This document shows positions 1 through 8,169 of a DNA stretch of 38,732 nucleotides, piece after piece. Source of the DNA: a virus. The stretch is from positions 1 through 38,732 of the IMG/VR virus record IMGVR_UViG_3300046517_002961, one strand, 5' to 3'. Made by a program: the position numbers and the translations under genes. Each line of letters opens with the position of its first letter. Positions within the stretch are counted from its first letter, which is position 1. Below the pieces are notes generated by a model. That model was not told the origin of the DNA, made no database searches, and saw only the letters and a program-made list of their open reading frames with translations.

Positions 1-2988
1 CCCGGCCCGCACGAGGACTTGACTATTCGGCACCAGACAGGCCGCGGCGCTGTTGATGGTCCGTTTCGGCGTGTTGATGTTCTGCGCCCCATTGATCGTG
101 CAGTTGACGGTATCGTTGCCGGTGGGCGAGACGTAGAACGTCAGCACGGCGCCCGTCACCGTAAACTGAATGCCGTTCGAGAGCTGCCCGCCGACCGTGA
201 CGCGCACCTGGCCTGTGGTCGCCCCGACTGGGACGATCGTCGTGATCGACGTCGAAGACCATGCTGACGGCGATGCCGTCGTGCCGTTAAACGCCACGGA
301 GGACGTGCCCTGTGTCGTGCCGAAGTTCGCGCCGAGCAGCGTCACCTGCGTGCCGACCGGCCCGGTTGTGGTGCTGAGACTCGAGAGCACCGGCGCCGGC
401 GGCGGTGTCACGCTAAAGGGCAGGCCATTCGATGCCGTGCCGTTCACCGTCACGGTCACATTGCCGGTCGTGGCCCCGGCGGGCACCGTGGTGGTGATCG
501 ATGTCTTCGACCATGCGCTGACGACGGCCGTCGTCCCATTGAAGCGCACGATTGAACTATTTTGCTTGGACCCCCACGCGCTGCCTGTCAGTGTGACCGT
601 CGCGCCGACGAGGCCAGAGGGCACGCTAAGGCTCGCCAACGTCGGCGGCCCCTGGAGCGGATGCGGATACTGATACGGCGTATACCCAGGCTTCGCTGTC
701 GACGCACTCAGGAAATAATCGCGGCCCTGATGCAGAATCATTGCAGACGCGGCATCGTTCACGAAGATCGTCAAGGGCAAGCCGTTAACCGTGTTGTTCC
801 AGAAGTAGGCCGGATCGGACGTTTGCGGCTGCGGCGTATACGGCGGCGGTGAGGCGTTGAACGGCCCCGTGTTATCCATCCCGCGGCCAATCTGATCAAG
901 GCACGGCCACCCAGGCCCCTGTGCGTTCTGATTGCCATCCCACGGTTGCGTGCCGTCACAGAGGCCAAAGGAATTCACGCCATCGGAAAAGACGGAGCGC
1001 ACATTGTCAATAACGCCCGCCGTGTTGCCCACATTGCCGAAGGTGCCGGTATAAGTGTTGTTGAAAACGACGCCCGTGCCGCCACGAATCAGGAAGACGT
1101 GCGAGGTCGTGCCGTTCACGATATTCTCGTAAATCTCCCACTTGCGACAGGCCCGCGCATAGGCCCGCGCTGTGTGCGCTTCGGGATAGACATTCGTAAT
1201 CGTGTTATAGCGGAGGACATATTCGCCGGCATGCTGGCAGTCCATCATGTTGATCGCGGCAGGATCGCTCGCTGTAAACACGTTGTCTTCGACATAGACG
1301 GCATTGTCGGTGCCGAGGCCCAGCGCGTCCGAATAGAGCGTCGAGCCCTGCTCTTCTGGCAGTGACGGCGCGGCCGGCGGCGGGGCACTGCCCGCGCCAA
1401 GCGCCGCACGATAGACGATGATGCGTTGATTGTTAAAGGAGTTGTTGTCGACCAGCCCTTTCAGTTGGGACGTCAACGGGTTCACGCCGAAGGCTTGCTT
1501 ATTCGTATTGCTGGGGAAAATCGCCGTGCCCCACAAATTCCAGGCGAGGCTGCATGTTTGCGCATTATGGTCGATGCGAAAGCCCGACCCGATGACTTGA
1601 ATCATGCCGCAGGTGATATTAAAGCCCGTGATTCGTGCGCCTTGCTGCACTTGAATGACGGGACTGACACTCCCACCACCATTGAGATTGCCGTAGGGTG
1701 TCGCATCAATAAACGTCTGATTTGCGCCGGCACCCTGAATCGTGACGGGCCAGCCCGTCTCACCAACCGAGAGCTGATTGCTCCAACTACAATTGCCCGC
1801 CGGCACCGTCACAGTCAGAATCTTTGGTGAGGCATTAAAGGCAATGCCCATCGCATTCACGACGGACTGCCATTGACAGTCAACGGCCGCCACACTGCCA
1901 CCGCCAGCCGTCGTCACCGTAAACGTGAGGCCATTCGATTGCACGCCACCCACCGTGACGGTGACGGGTCCAGTCGTGGCCCCGACTGGCACCGTTGTGG
2001 CAATGGAGGTGGCAGACCAACTTAACGCCGTGGCCAGGAGGCCATTAAATGCGACGGTCGACGCGCCTTGGGTCGCGCCGAAATTCGTGCCGCTCACGGT
2101 CACGGCCGTGCCCACTGGCCCCGTATTAAAATTGAGGCTCGTGAGCACCGGCGGCGGCGGCGTCACGGTAAAGACAATCCCATTGGACGCAAAGCCGCCG
2201 ACGATGACTTGCACCTGTCCGGAGGACGCGCCCGCCGGCACCGTCACGGTAATCGATGTGGCCGACCAACTGGAGGCCGTGGCCGCCGTGCCAAAGAACG
2301 TCACCAACGATGTGCCTTGCGTGGCGCCAAAGTTCGATCCGGTGAGGATGACTGTCGTGCCCACCGGCCCAGACGGCACGCTGAGACTCGTCAGGATAGG
2401 CGCGGGCGTGGCCGTGACCGTAAACGTAATGCCATTCGTCGTGACGCCGCCCACCGTCACCGTGACCGGCCCAGAGGACGCGCCCACGGGCACGGCCGTG
2501 GTAATCGAGGTATTCGACCAGCTCGACGCCGTCGCGAGGATGCCGTTAAACCGAATGGTCGACGTGCCGACCGTCGCCCCGAAATTGGTCCCGGTCAGCG
2601 TCACGCTCGTGCCAATCGGTCCAGAGTTCACGCTGAGGCTGGTCAGCACCGCAGGCACAAAGGTGACGTTGTAGGTCAGGCCATTGCTGGGTTGCATGCC
2701 GACCGTGACCACCACCGGCCCCGATCCCGTTGTGGGCAGGGTCGGCACAATCGCCGTGATGTGCGTCGGATTCCAGAAGGTCGCGATCGCCGGCACGCCC
2801 CGGACGGTGACGATGCTGTTTTCTTGTTTGTTGCCGAAATTCTTGCCGGTGAGATCGAAGGAGGCGCCGACCGCACCGGAGGTCGGCGCAAGGGTATTCA
2901 GGACCGGGGGCGGATCCGGGCGAATGATAACCTGAGGCCCCACCGCCAGGGCCAGCAGGGCCAGCACCGCGGCGAGGCGTTCGAGCAT
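1..2988 (-). CDS. IPT/TIG-repeat and beta-helix adhesin or receptor-binding protein, 3' end missing
   Basis: The frame is open from ATG at 2988 to base 1, giving at least 996 codons, and the C-terminus lies outside the window. The N-terminus has a signal-peptide shape: MLER, then a hydrophobic run of about 13 residues. Four IPT/TIG Ig-like domains follow, each about 82 residues and rich in phrases such as VPVGASSGPVTVTVGG. Next comes a right-handed beta-helix (pectate-lyase-like) region with VTVPAGNCSWSNQ and repeated NN/DN turns, at roughly 1900-650. Two more IPT domains follow (about 640-160). A second beta-helix begins at the left edge (FYVSPTGNDTVNC). Beta-helix domains in phages usually bind or cleave surface glycans, and IPT domains act as spacers. 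The ATG directly follows the TAA of the upstream gene. Its place at the end of the head module suggests a tailspike or adhesin. The export signal is odd for a virion protein. A secreted host-derived protein is the alternative. Confidence 0.85.
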   Translation of the reverse strand, partial: MLERLAAVLALLALAVGPQVIIRPDPPPVLNTLAPTSGAVGASFDLTGKNFGNKQENSIVTVRGVPAIATFWNPTHITAIVPTLPTTGSGPVVVTVGMQPSNGLTYNVTFVPAVLTSLSVNSGPIGTSVTLTGTNFGATVGTSTIRFNGILATASSWSNTSITTAVPVGASSGPVTVTVGGVTTNGITFTVTATPAPILTSLSVPSGPVGTTVILTGSNFGATQGTSLVTFFGTAATASSWSATSITVTVPAGASSGQVQVIVGGFASNGIVFTVTPPPPVLTSLNFNTGPVGTAVTVSGTNFGATQGASTVAFNGLLATALSWSATSIATTVPVGATTGPVTVTVGGVQSNGLTFTVTTAGGGSVAAVDCQWQSVVNAMGIAFNASPKILTVTVPAGNCSWSNQLSVGETGWPVTIQGAGANQTFIDATPYGNLNGGGSVSPVIQVQQGARITGFNITCGMIQVIGSGFRIDHNAQTCSLAWNLWGTAIFPSNTNKQAFGVNPLTSQLKGLVDNNSFNNQRIIVYRAALGAGSAPPPAAPSLPEEQGSTLYSDALGLGTDNAVYVEDNVFTASDPAAINMMDCQHAGEYVLRYNTITNVYPEAHTARAYARACRKWEIYENIVNGTTSHVFLIRGGTGVVFNNTYTGTFGNVGNTAGVIDNVRSVFSDGVNSFGLCDGTQPWDGNQNAQGPGWPCLDQIGRGMDNTGPFNASPPPYTPQPQTSDPAYFWNNTVNGLPLTIFVNDAASAMILHQGRDYFLSASTAKPGYTPYQYPHPLQGPPTLASLSVPSGLVGATVTLTGSAWGSKQNSSIVRFNGTTAVVSAWSKTSITTTVPAGATTGNVTVTVNGTASNGLPFSVTPPPAPVLSSLSTTTGPVGTQVTLLGANFGTTQGTSSVAFNGTTASPSAWSSTSITTIVPVGATTGQVRVTVGGQLSNGIQFTVTGAVLTFYVSPTGNDTVNCTINGAQNINTPKRTINSAAACLVPNSQVLVRAG
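160..2905 (-). repeat. DNA repeats encoding six IPT/TIG domains in two blocks
   Basis: Four head-to-tail units with a period of about 250 bp occupy about 1925-2905. Anchor phrases, read on the plus strand, recur as gccattgctgg, gccattcgt, cccattgga and gccattcga near 2680, 2431, 2180 and 1932. Two further units lie at about 160-640. The beta-helix coding segment between the blocks has no such repeat. The units are diverged in DNA but clearly share protein sequence, consistent with old tandem duplication. Confidence 0.8.
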
Positions 2989-3498
2989 TTAAAACGGTTC
3001 GTAGAGAATGTGCGTCGACAGCGCCCCGGAGGTGCCGGTATCGTTCTTCGCAGACAGGGAGAGCTCGCCCAAGCTGGCCGTATTGCCCAACCCGACCGGC
3101 CGCGCCTGCGTGTTGCTGTAGTTCAGCCGGACGATGCCGCCAAACGCATTAAACGAAGGCGTCAGGAGATAGCCCTTTGTCTGCCGCTGCGGGCCGGTCC
3201 CGGCCGCCGTGAACGTGACCACGACGACGGCGAGCGCACTGACCGATCCATCGAGCGCGAGATCCGCCGCAGGGGCCGAGAGGGCGGTAGGGGCAATCGC
3301 AATGGTCGAATGCTGCGCCAGCACCATGTCATTGATGGACGAGGCCGACGCCTGCCCGCCCATGTAGAGTTCTTCGATGGCCCACCGCTGCGTGCCCGAT
3401 CCACCCTTCATCGCCATATACGTCGCATTGGCGAGAACGGAGGTATCGGCCGTGTTCGTCGGGGTCCAAGTCGTGAAGGTGAAAGAACGTAGAGCCAT
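2989..3498 (-). CDS. Predicted virion protein, unknown family
   Basis: Encodes 169 residues with no export signal or membrane segment. The composition is beta-rich (S/T/A/G/V), typical of phage capsid decoration or fibre-base proteins. It lies in the block of small genes between coat and the large adhesin. Its stop abuts the adhesin ATG, and its own start overlaps the stop of the zinc-ribbon gene by one base. Its C-terminal half (FNAFGGIVRLNYSNTQ, then GNTASLGELSLSA) faintly resembles the same region of the 167-residue protein at 5452-5955, which may be a distant paralogue. I cannot assign a function. Confidence 0.7.
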   Translation of the reverse strand: MALRSFTFTTWTPTNTADTSVLANATYMAMKGGSGTQRWAIEELYMGGQASASSINDMVLAQHSTIAIAPTALSAPAADLALDGSVSALAVVVVTFTAAGTGPQRQTKGYLLTPSFNAFGGIVRLNYSNTQARPVGLGNTASLGELSLSAKNDTGTSGALSTHILYEPF

Positions 3499-3815
3499 TA
3501 GAGTGATCTCCTCTTATCGAGCACAAGGTCGAGTTTACCGTCTCCGCAGGCGTCTATCAGTTCCTGCACCGTAAAACAGGCGTTCGTCGCGTGATACGTC
3601 GCTTCGCAGGCGCGGCAAATATAGCGCGCACATTTCGGGCATCGGCCGAGCGGCACGGTGCGAGTGGGGTTCAGGATGACGTGCCGCTGACAGTGGTTGC
3701 AGACGTGCAACGCAGATTCGAACGTCTTGCCCTCCGGCACCTCCGGCGTGCCCGGCGAGGCCCGATGGTCAATCAGGATGACGCCTTCGTAGGACCGCTG
3801 CGAATGGACCGCCAT
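3498..3815 (-). CDS. Small zinc-ribbon protein
   Basis: Encodes 105 residues with a cysteine pattern CNHC, then CPKC, ICRAC and a further Cys (about residues 38-80), enough for one or two structural zinc sites. The N-terminus contains EGVILIDHRASPGTPEVPEG. It sits inside the structural operon and overlaps its neighbours by one base at each end. It could be a minor virion component or a regulator. Nothing in the sequence decides between these. Confidence 0.7.
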   Translation of the reverse strand: MAVHSQRSYEGVILIDHRASPGTPEVPEGKTFESALHVCNHCQRHVILNPTRTVPLGRCPKCARYICRACEATYHATNACFTVQELIDACGDGKLDLVLDKRRSL

Positions 3816-4111
3816 TAGGCGGGCGCCACCTTGGGCGGCGTGATGATGTGCGGCGTCGTCGCCACTTGCATCGTCACGGCGATCGCGTTGGGGCCGATAA
3901 ACGTAAAGGCAATCAAGGTGCCATTCGTTTCGGCCGCCTTCGGAAAGTAGTTATACAAGCCGTTGCCTTCCGCTTGGATGGCCCCCGTGCCCAGCGTTTG
4001 CGTGCCGCCATCAATGGTGACGTAGACCGTCACGGTGCCGACGAAGGGCGAGCCGTTGCCCACGTCGAGCATCTGTGCGCCAATGACTTGGCCTGCGCCG
4101 CCTCTAATCAT
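3815..4111 (-). CDS. Free-standing copy of the gp4-like N-terminal domain
   Basis: Encodes 98 residues. It aligns along its length with residues 1 to about 90 of the gp4-like neck protein at the right end of the window. Both contain QVIGAQM, VYVTIDGG, AEGxGxYxYxP, AETNGxLI and FIG in the same order and spacing. The fold is probably an all-beta Ig-like module. Within the structural operon it may be a decoration or docking protein sharing a binding surface with the neck protein. The ATG at 4111 has only a weak upstream ribosome site. Homology to the gp4-like N-terminus is very clear. The role is inference. Confidence 0.8.
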   Translation of the reverse strand: MIRGGAGQVIGAQMLDVGNGSPFVGTVTVYVTIDGGTQTLGTGAIQAEGNGLYNYFPKAAETNGTLIAFTFIGPNAIAVTMQVATTPHIITPPKVAPA

Positions 4112-4165
4112 GGAAAGCGCCCGTAGTATACACCCTGCGGTGGATCTGTCTCAGACATCTACCAC

Positions 4166-5407
4166 CTAATGTGTCTCCGGCTGAGACGGCTTCGGCCCAA
4201 TGAGCTGATTACTGTTCTGCGCCCATTCCGCTTTGAACATGATCGGCCCCCCTTGGATGAGAGGCGGCGCGCCTTGCGCCGACCAGTTCGGTTGCCATTG
4301 CGCACCGATGGCGCGCTGATTCGCTGCACTCAGCGCCTTAACCGGAGGCGGCGCCGTGCCGATCGGTAATATGGCCGTGACGATGCTGACGGGGCGCGTC
4401 GGCAGGGGCGGCGGCGGTTCCCAGGCCATCCAGAGCAGCCGCGGCGGCGGCGTATAGGCCAGATTGACCGGGGGCGCCGTGAGCCAGGCGGCACACTTCG
4501 GCGCCCTCTGCGCGGGCCAGTCGGTTGGCCAGGACCGCACGAACTCCGACATCTCGGAGGCCGTGACAGGCCCGGAGGGCACCGGCTGATCGCCCGTCGA
4601 GGGCTGGACGACCCGAATCGGCCGCGACTGCGCCGCCCACTGCGTCGGCCATGAGGCGACCAGCAGCACCGTTTCCGCCGTCGTCAGCGGCCCTTGGGGC
4701 GTCGGGATATTGACGACGGGCGGGACATTCCACGCCGCATTCTTCGGCGCGGTCTGCGCCGGCCAGTCGGTCGGCCACGATCGATAGACCTCCGACAGTT
4801 CGGAGGCGGTGATCGGCCCTTGCGCGACGGGCTGATCGCCGGTTGTCTGCACAACATCGATCGGGCGCGATTGGGCGGGCCAATCGGTCGGCCACGATCG
4901 CACCAGCACGCCGATCTCGGTTGTTGTGAGCGGGCCTTGCGGTGCAGGTTGATCCCCCGTCGAGGGTTGCACCAGCGTGGCCAGCCGGGGCGGCAGCGTC
5001 CACCCCTGAGGCCAGAGCCGCCCGATCAGGATCTCCGTGGTCGTCGTCGACCCAGCGATCGGCCCCTGCGCCACCGGCGGACTCGCGCCCGCAATCCCGG
5101 GCGCGGTCTGCGCGGGCCACGTCGGCGGATTCCACCACACCGTGGGCAGTCGAAAAGCCTGCCGCGGCGCCGGCTGCTGCCCGGTCGGCAGCGTCAGCGG
5201 CGCAATCTTGACCTGTTGGTTATTCGGGGCTTGCAGGCGCGGTTCGAGCGAGGCCGGCCACGAGGCCAGAACGGCCACCATCGCCAGCGCTGATTGGACC
5301 TGTCGGCGTGGCGGTTCGTTCCCTGCGGTGGGTTGTGCGCGATGCGGGACCGGAGGGGCGTAGCTAGCGGTCGGCGGCGGCGGCGGCGGGTTGTAGAAAA
5401 ACGCCAT
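4166..5407 (-). CDS. Pro/Trp-rich tandem-repeat protein
   Basis: Encodes 413 residues. The N-terminus is a poly-proline stretch (FYNPPPPPPTASY). The centre (DNA about 4490-5150) holds roughly six units of about 40 residues, each built as GDQPxxQGPxTxxE followed by SWPTDWPAQ and RP or AP. Degenerate copies of the Trp motif occur on both sides, including ASWPAS near residue 48 and QWQPNWSAQ near the C-terminus. There is no signal peptide, membrane helix or recognised catalytic motif. Its place among late genes suggests a virion component, perhaps an extended fibre or linker. The ATG at 5407 has no Shine-Dalgarno sequence and is preceded by CACCTCCT and a strong hairpin. The family is unknown to me. 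Confidence 0.75.
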   Translation of the reverse strand: MAFFYNPPPPPPTASYAPPVPHRAQPTAGNEPPRRQVQSALAMVAVLASWPASLEPRLQAPNNQQVKIAPLTLPTGQQPAPRQAFRLPTVWWNPPTWPAQTAPGIAGASPPVAQGPIAGSTTTTEILIGRLWPQGWTLPPRLATLVQPSTGDQPAPQGPLTTTEIGVLVRSWPTDWPAQSRPIDVVQTTGDQPVAQGPITASELSEVYRSWPTDWPAQTAPKNAAWNVPPVVNIPTPQGPLTTAETVLLVASWPTQWAAQSRPIRVVQPSTGDQPVPSGPVTASEMSEFVRSWPTDWPAQRAPKCAAWLTAPPVNLAYTPPPRLLWMAWEPPPPLPTRPVSIVTAILPIGTAPPPVKALSAANQRAIGAQWQPNWSAQGAPPLIQGGPIMFKAEWAQNSNQLIGPKPSQPETH

Positions 5408-5411
5408 AGGA

Positions 5412-5442
5412 GGTGCCCATCAGCCCATAACCGATGGGCACC
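5412..5442 (-). promoter_or_regulatory. Perfect 10-bp inverted repeat directly upstream of the repeat-protein start
   Basis: GGTGCCCATC and GATGGGCACC form a perfect 10-bp stem with an 11-nt loop. It fills the gap between the stop at 5452 and the ATG at 5407. No U-tract follows, so it is not a standard intrinsic terminator. The minus-strand RNA reads CACCTCCT straight into the ATG, the opposite of a ribosome-binding site. A nested alternative pairing (GCCCAT with ATGGGC) is possible, so a structural switch, processing site or translational block can be imagined. Confidence 0.6.
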
Positions 5443-5451
5443 CTGAAGGAA

Positions 5452-5955
5452 TTAACCGATTTCGCGATACGCCAGCCCCCACGACCACGCCGTGAGCGCG
5501 CCAGGCGTCGAGGTGAATTCCAGCCCATGCCCCGACGTGTTGCTGGGCATCGACAGGATGGTTTCCGCCGGCGTCGGCACCCAGAGCCAGCCGTTCAGGA
5601 CGTTGAAGTTGTCGTTGTAGATGCCCACTTCCGTGCCGGCGCCGTTGCCCGTGGAGTTCGTGCCACAGGTGCCCGCCGCGCCTGATGCGCCGCCCGTGAG
5701 GTTGGCCGTCGGGAGGCCCGTCGAGGTCTTCGAAGGCGCTGTCGTCGTCAGGCCGGTCGGAAAGGCCGTGATCTTCGAATGGATCTTGATGCCCTGCTGC
5801 GCGGACGTCGCGTTTGCCCGCTGCGAGCACCAGCACCGCAGGATTTCATACCCGGGCACCGCGGCGCCGCCAGCCGCCACGTTCATAAACACGAGCTGTG
5901 GCGCCGCCACGACGGTGATGTTATCGACGGAAATCGTATACGTGCGGTCAGCCAT
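5452..5955 (-). CDS. Predicted virion protein, unknown family
   Basis: Encodes 167 residues, starting MADRTYTISVDNITVV, with a beta-rich S/T/G composition and no membrane segment. An AGGAG eight bases upstream supports the ATG at 5955. It may be a distant paralogue of the 169-residue protein at 2989-3498, since both carry an FN(A/V)-G motif in the C-terminal half. It resembles small capsid or tail accessory proteins in composition and context. I cannot name a family. Confidence 0.7.
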   Translation of the reverse strand: MADRTYTISVDNITVVAAPQLVFMNVAAGGAAVPGYEILRCWCSQRANATSAQQGIKIHSKITAFPTGLTTTAPSKTSTGLPTANLTGGASGAAGTCGTNSTGNGAGTEVGIYNDNFNVLNGWLWVPTPAETILSMPSNTSGHGLEFTSTPGALTAWSWGLAYREIG

Positions 5956-5968
5956 CGGAAGACTCCTG

Positions 5969-6226
5969 TTATCGCTGCGCGTGCATTACAAACGTCTGGC
6001 CCGGCCGCTCGTAATCAATTTCCTGTCCCGTGCGCAGATCGAGACACTGATACCGTTCCACCTGCCCCGTCCCGTGACACTTCGGGCACTCGATGGTCAA
6101 GTCTTCGCCCGTGAAGCGGTTGACGCCCATCCACATGCGGCCGGGATGCCGCTTGTAGTCGCTACAGGCAATGCACTTCATCCAGCCCACCGGGCGCGCG
6201 ATGAAGGGCACGACTTCCTGCGGCAT
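5969..6226 (-). CDS. Small zinc-finger protein
   Basis: Encodes 85 residues with CIAC near residue 18 and ECPKCHGTGQ near residue 48. This is a CxxC pair plus a half DnaJ-type CxxCxGxG motif, consistent with one zinc site. The start overlaps the stop of the upstream gene (TAATG). It is in the structural operon but could be a regulator or assembly factor. No family assignment. Confidence 0.7.
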   Translation of the reverse strand: MPQEVVPFIARPVGWMKCIACSDYKRHPGRMWMGVNRFTGEDLTIECPKCHGTGQVERYQCLDLRTGQEIDYERPGQTFVMHAQR

Positions 6227-6738
6227 TACGCGCTCTTCGCCTTCTTCGGCTCGAAGGACGCCAGCACGGCGTCCAAATCGTCGGCGGACAGTTCAGCCAT
6301 CTGCTCCTGAATCGCCAGCATGCGCGCTTTCTTCTGCCCGTCGATCACGAGCGCGCGATCGGTAGGCGACAACGCTTCGAGCATCGCCTTGATCTGCGCC
6401 GACTGATCCACCACGGCGGTGCCTGGGTCCACCTCGAGATAGCCCTGCGCGAGCAGGCGCTTATGTTCCGGCTCGCTCTGCACGGTGATCTCTTCGCCGG
6501 CGGCCGTCCATAACAGGCGCGGATAGGGGAAGGTCTTCCCCGCTTCGGCGTCATTGCGCGGCCCTTCGACCGACCAGAAGAACGTCGGCCGTGGATCGTC
6601 CTTCGTCGGCAGCAAGCGCAGATCATGCAACTGGCGCGGCCGGAAGGGCGAGCGCCCGCCTTGCAAATCGGCCGTGTTCAGCGATCCATCGGCAATCGCG
6701 GTTCTGATTTCTGCGAGCAGGTCAGGACTCAATGCCAT
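6226..6738 (-). CDS. Conserved-looking phage protein of unknown function
   Basis: Encodes 170 mostly hydrophilic residues. It starts MALSPDLLAEIRTAIADG and contains RPRQLHDLRLLPTKDDPRP near residue 33. The C-terminal third is helical and charged (AQIKAMLEALSPTDRALVID, then EPKKAKS). There is no signal, membrane helix or catalytic motif. The ATG follows the stop of the upstream gene directly. Position two genes after coat suggests an assembly or head-associated protein. Confidence 0.7.
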   Translation of the reverse strand: MALSPDLLAEIRTAIADGSLNTADLQGGRSPFRPRQLHDLRLLPTKDDPRPTFFWSVEGPRNDAEAGKTFPYPRLLWTAAGEEITVQSEPEHKRLLAQGYLEVDPGTAVVDQSAQIKAMLEALSPTDRALVIDGQKKARMLAIQEQMAELSADDLDAVLASFEPKKAKSA

Positions 6739-7527
6739 TTAGTAGCCCCGCAATTCGGATTCCACCACCGTATTGGTGCCCACAAACGATGTCCCGCCGT
6801 TGAACGAGACACCTAGGAAGCCGCCCGGTGTGCAATCAAAGGCCGACGACACCACGGAGAGTTGTCCCGTGCCTGCGGCACCAGTCGCCACGAGACCCGT
6901 GGCCGCGAGCGCATGCGTACAGGTGCAGATGCCAGCCATCACCGCGGCCGTCCCGCCGAGCCGGAAATGCGAGGTCACGGTAAAGATGCCCGTATCCACG
7001 GCGGCCGTGCCTGCGCCCCAGGTAAACGTCAGAATCGCGGGGTCAGCCACGGTGCCGAGCGTGCCATAGCGCACGATGACCGTGGCGGCTGCCGTGCCGG
7101 CCGCCGTCTTCACCATGTCAAAGACACAAATAAACCGCATGCCAGCTTGGAGCACGCCAGGCGCCACGGCCAGCGCGGATCCCGACAAATATGTATCCGC
7201 CGCATAGCCGGTTGATGATGTCACGCTCGCGGTGCTGACCGCTGAGTTCATCGCCTGATTGAACCCTGGCCCGATCTGATAGGTCGAGGGGAAATCGGCG
7301 GGGTTGCCATAAATGACCGGCGCCCCGTTCTCATGCGGTAGCGAAATCGAGCCCCCATATCCCGGCACCACGCCAACCGTGGGCGAGGTCGTCACATCTG
7401 TCACGCGGAAATATTCGTCTTCGCACAAGACGATCATCTTCGCCGCGAGGCCGGTGGCCGAGGTCAACTTCAGTGTCTTGTCGTTGGCGCCTTTGGCGAG
7501 CGCGAGGGTCGTGGCCGTGAGTGCCAT
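6739..7527 (-). CDS. Virion protein with duplicated N-terminal domain, long form
   Basis: Encodes 262 residues. Residues 1 to about 78 are clearly related to the same region of the next upstream gene: MALTATTLAxAK, LTSATGxxxKM, GVVPGYxGS, PH and VIYGNxxDF. The remainder is unrelated to that gene and beta-rich. Coupled starts (TAATG) link the two genes. Shared N-domain with variable C-domain is typical of proteins that dock on one capsid site and display different heads, such as decoration proteins or head fibres. That role is inference. Confidence 0.75.
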   Translation of the reverse strand: MALTATTLALAKGANDKTLKLTSATGLAAKMIVLCEDEYFRVTDVTTSPTVGVVPGYGGSISLPHENGAPVIYGNPADFPSTYQIGPGFNQAMNSAVSTASVTSSTGYAADTYLSGSALAVAPGVLQAGMRFICVFDMVKTAAGTAAATVIVRYGTLGTVADPAILTFTWGAGTAAVDTGIFTVTSHFRLGGTAAVMAGICTCTHALAATGLVATGAAGTGQLSVVSSAFDCTPGGFLGVSFNGGTSFVGTNTVVESELRGY

Positions 7528-8114
7528 TAAGCCACCGTGACGCCGTTCTGTGCCACGCAGGCCCAGACGCCGTTAGATGCTTTCAGTGTGCAACTATTGC
7601 CGATCGCGCCGCCGAAGGTGGCCACGTCGGTGGCCGCGGCGTTCCCGGCCATCGTGATCGTATGCGCCTGCGCCGTCGTGCTGATGAAGAGCAACGTATT
7701 CTGCTGATCAATCGCCGGCGCCGCCAGCGTCATCGCGCCGACGCCCGCTTTGGTGAGATAAATCAGCGCGACGTCGGAGGTCGGCACGGTGCCCGCGCCG
7801 CCAGGGCCGGTAATCGCGCCGCTGACGCCGAAGCTCTGACTCGTCACCACGCCTTTCGGCACCACGCCGACGTTGACGAAGTCGGACTGATTCCCGTAGA
7901 TGACTTGCGCGAGGATGCCATGCGGCCCGGCTGTCGAGCCGAGATAGCCAGGCACGACGCCCAGGACCGGCGTCAGCGCGTTGCTGGTGATCCGCATCCA
8001 TTCCCCGTCGACGATGGCCAGCATCTTCGGCAGGGCCCCGGTGGCAGAGGTCAGATTGATGACGATATCGTTGGTCGCTTTTGCGCTCGCAAGCGTGGTC
8101 GCAGTTAAAGCCAA
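7527..8114 (-). CDS. Virion protein with duplicated N-terminal domain, short form
   Basis: Encodes 195 residues and is the first gene after coat. The start is TTG at 8114 (reading MALTATTLASAK), with GGAG seven bases upstream, and the homologous neighbour begins at the matching ATG. The N-terminal 75 residues match the downstream paralogue. The C-terminal half (TLAAPAIDQQNTLLFIS, TITMAGNAAA, SCTLKASNGVWAC) looks like a small beta-sandwich or fibre head. Likely a capsid decoration or head-fibre protein. Confidence 0.75.
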   Translation of the reverse strand: MALTATTLASAKATNDIVINLTSATGALPKMLAIVDGEWMRITSNALTPVLGVVPGYLGSTAGPHGILAQVIYGNQSDFVNVGVVPKGVVTSQSFGVSGAITGPGGAGTVPTSDVALIYLTKAGVGAMTLAAPAIDQQNTLLFISTTAQAHTITMAGNAAATDVATFGGAIGNSCTLKASNGVWACVAQNGVTVA

Positions 8115-8169
8115 GGGACTACTCCAATCTAGAGGGTAACGGGCACGTTCTCACAAGACCTCTTCGGCC

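Noticed and set aside
2068-3492. Long plus-strand open frame opposite the IPT adhesin
   Set aside because: Arg/His/Gly-rich shadow of the repeat-coding strand. The minus strand shows clear IPT domains and a signal peptide.
4112-4165. Minus-strand promoter with TATACT between two virion genes
   Set aside because: The -10-like sequence has no recognisable -35 at 16-18 bases. Read-through from upstream genes explains expression.
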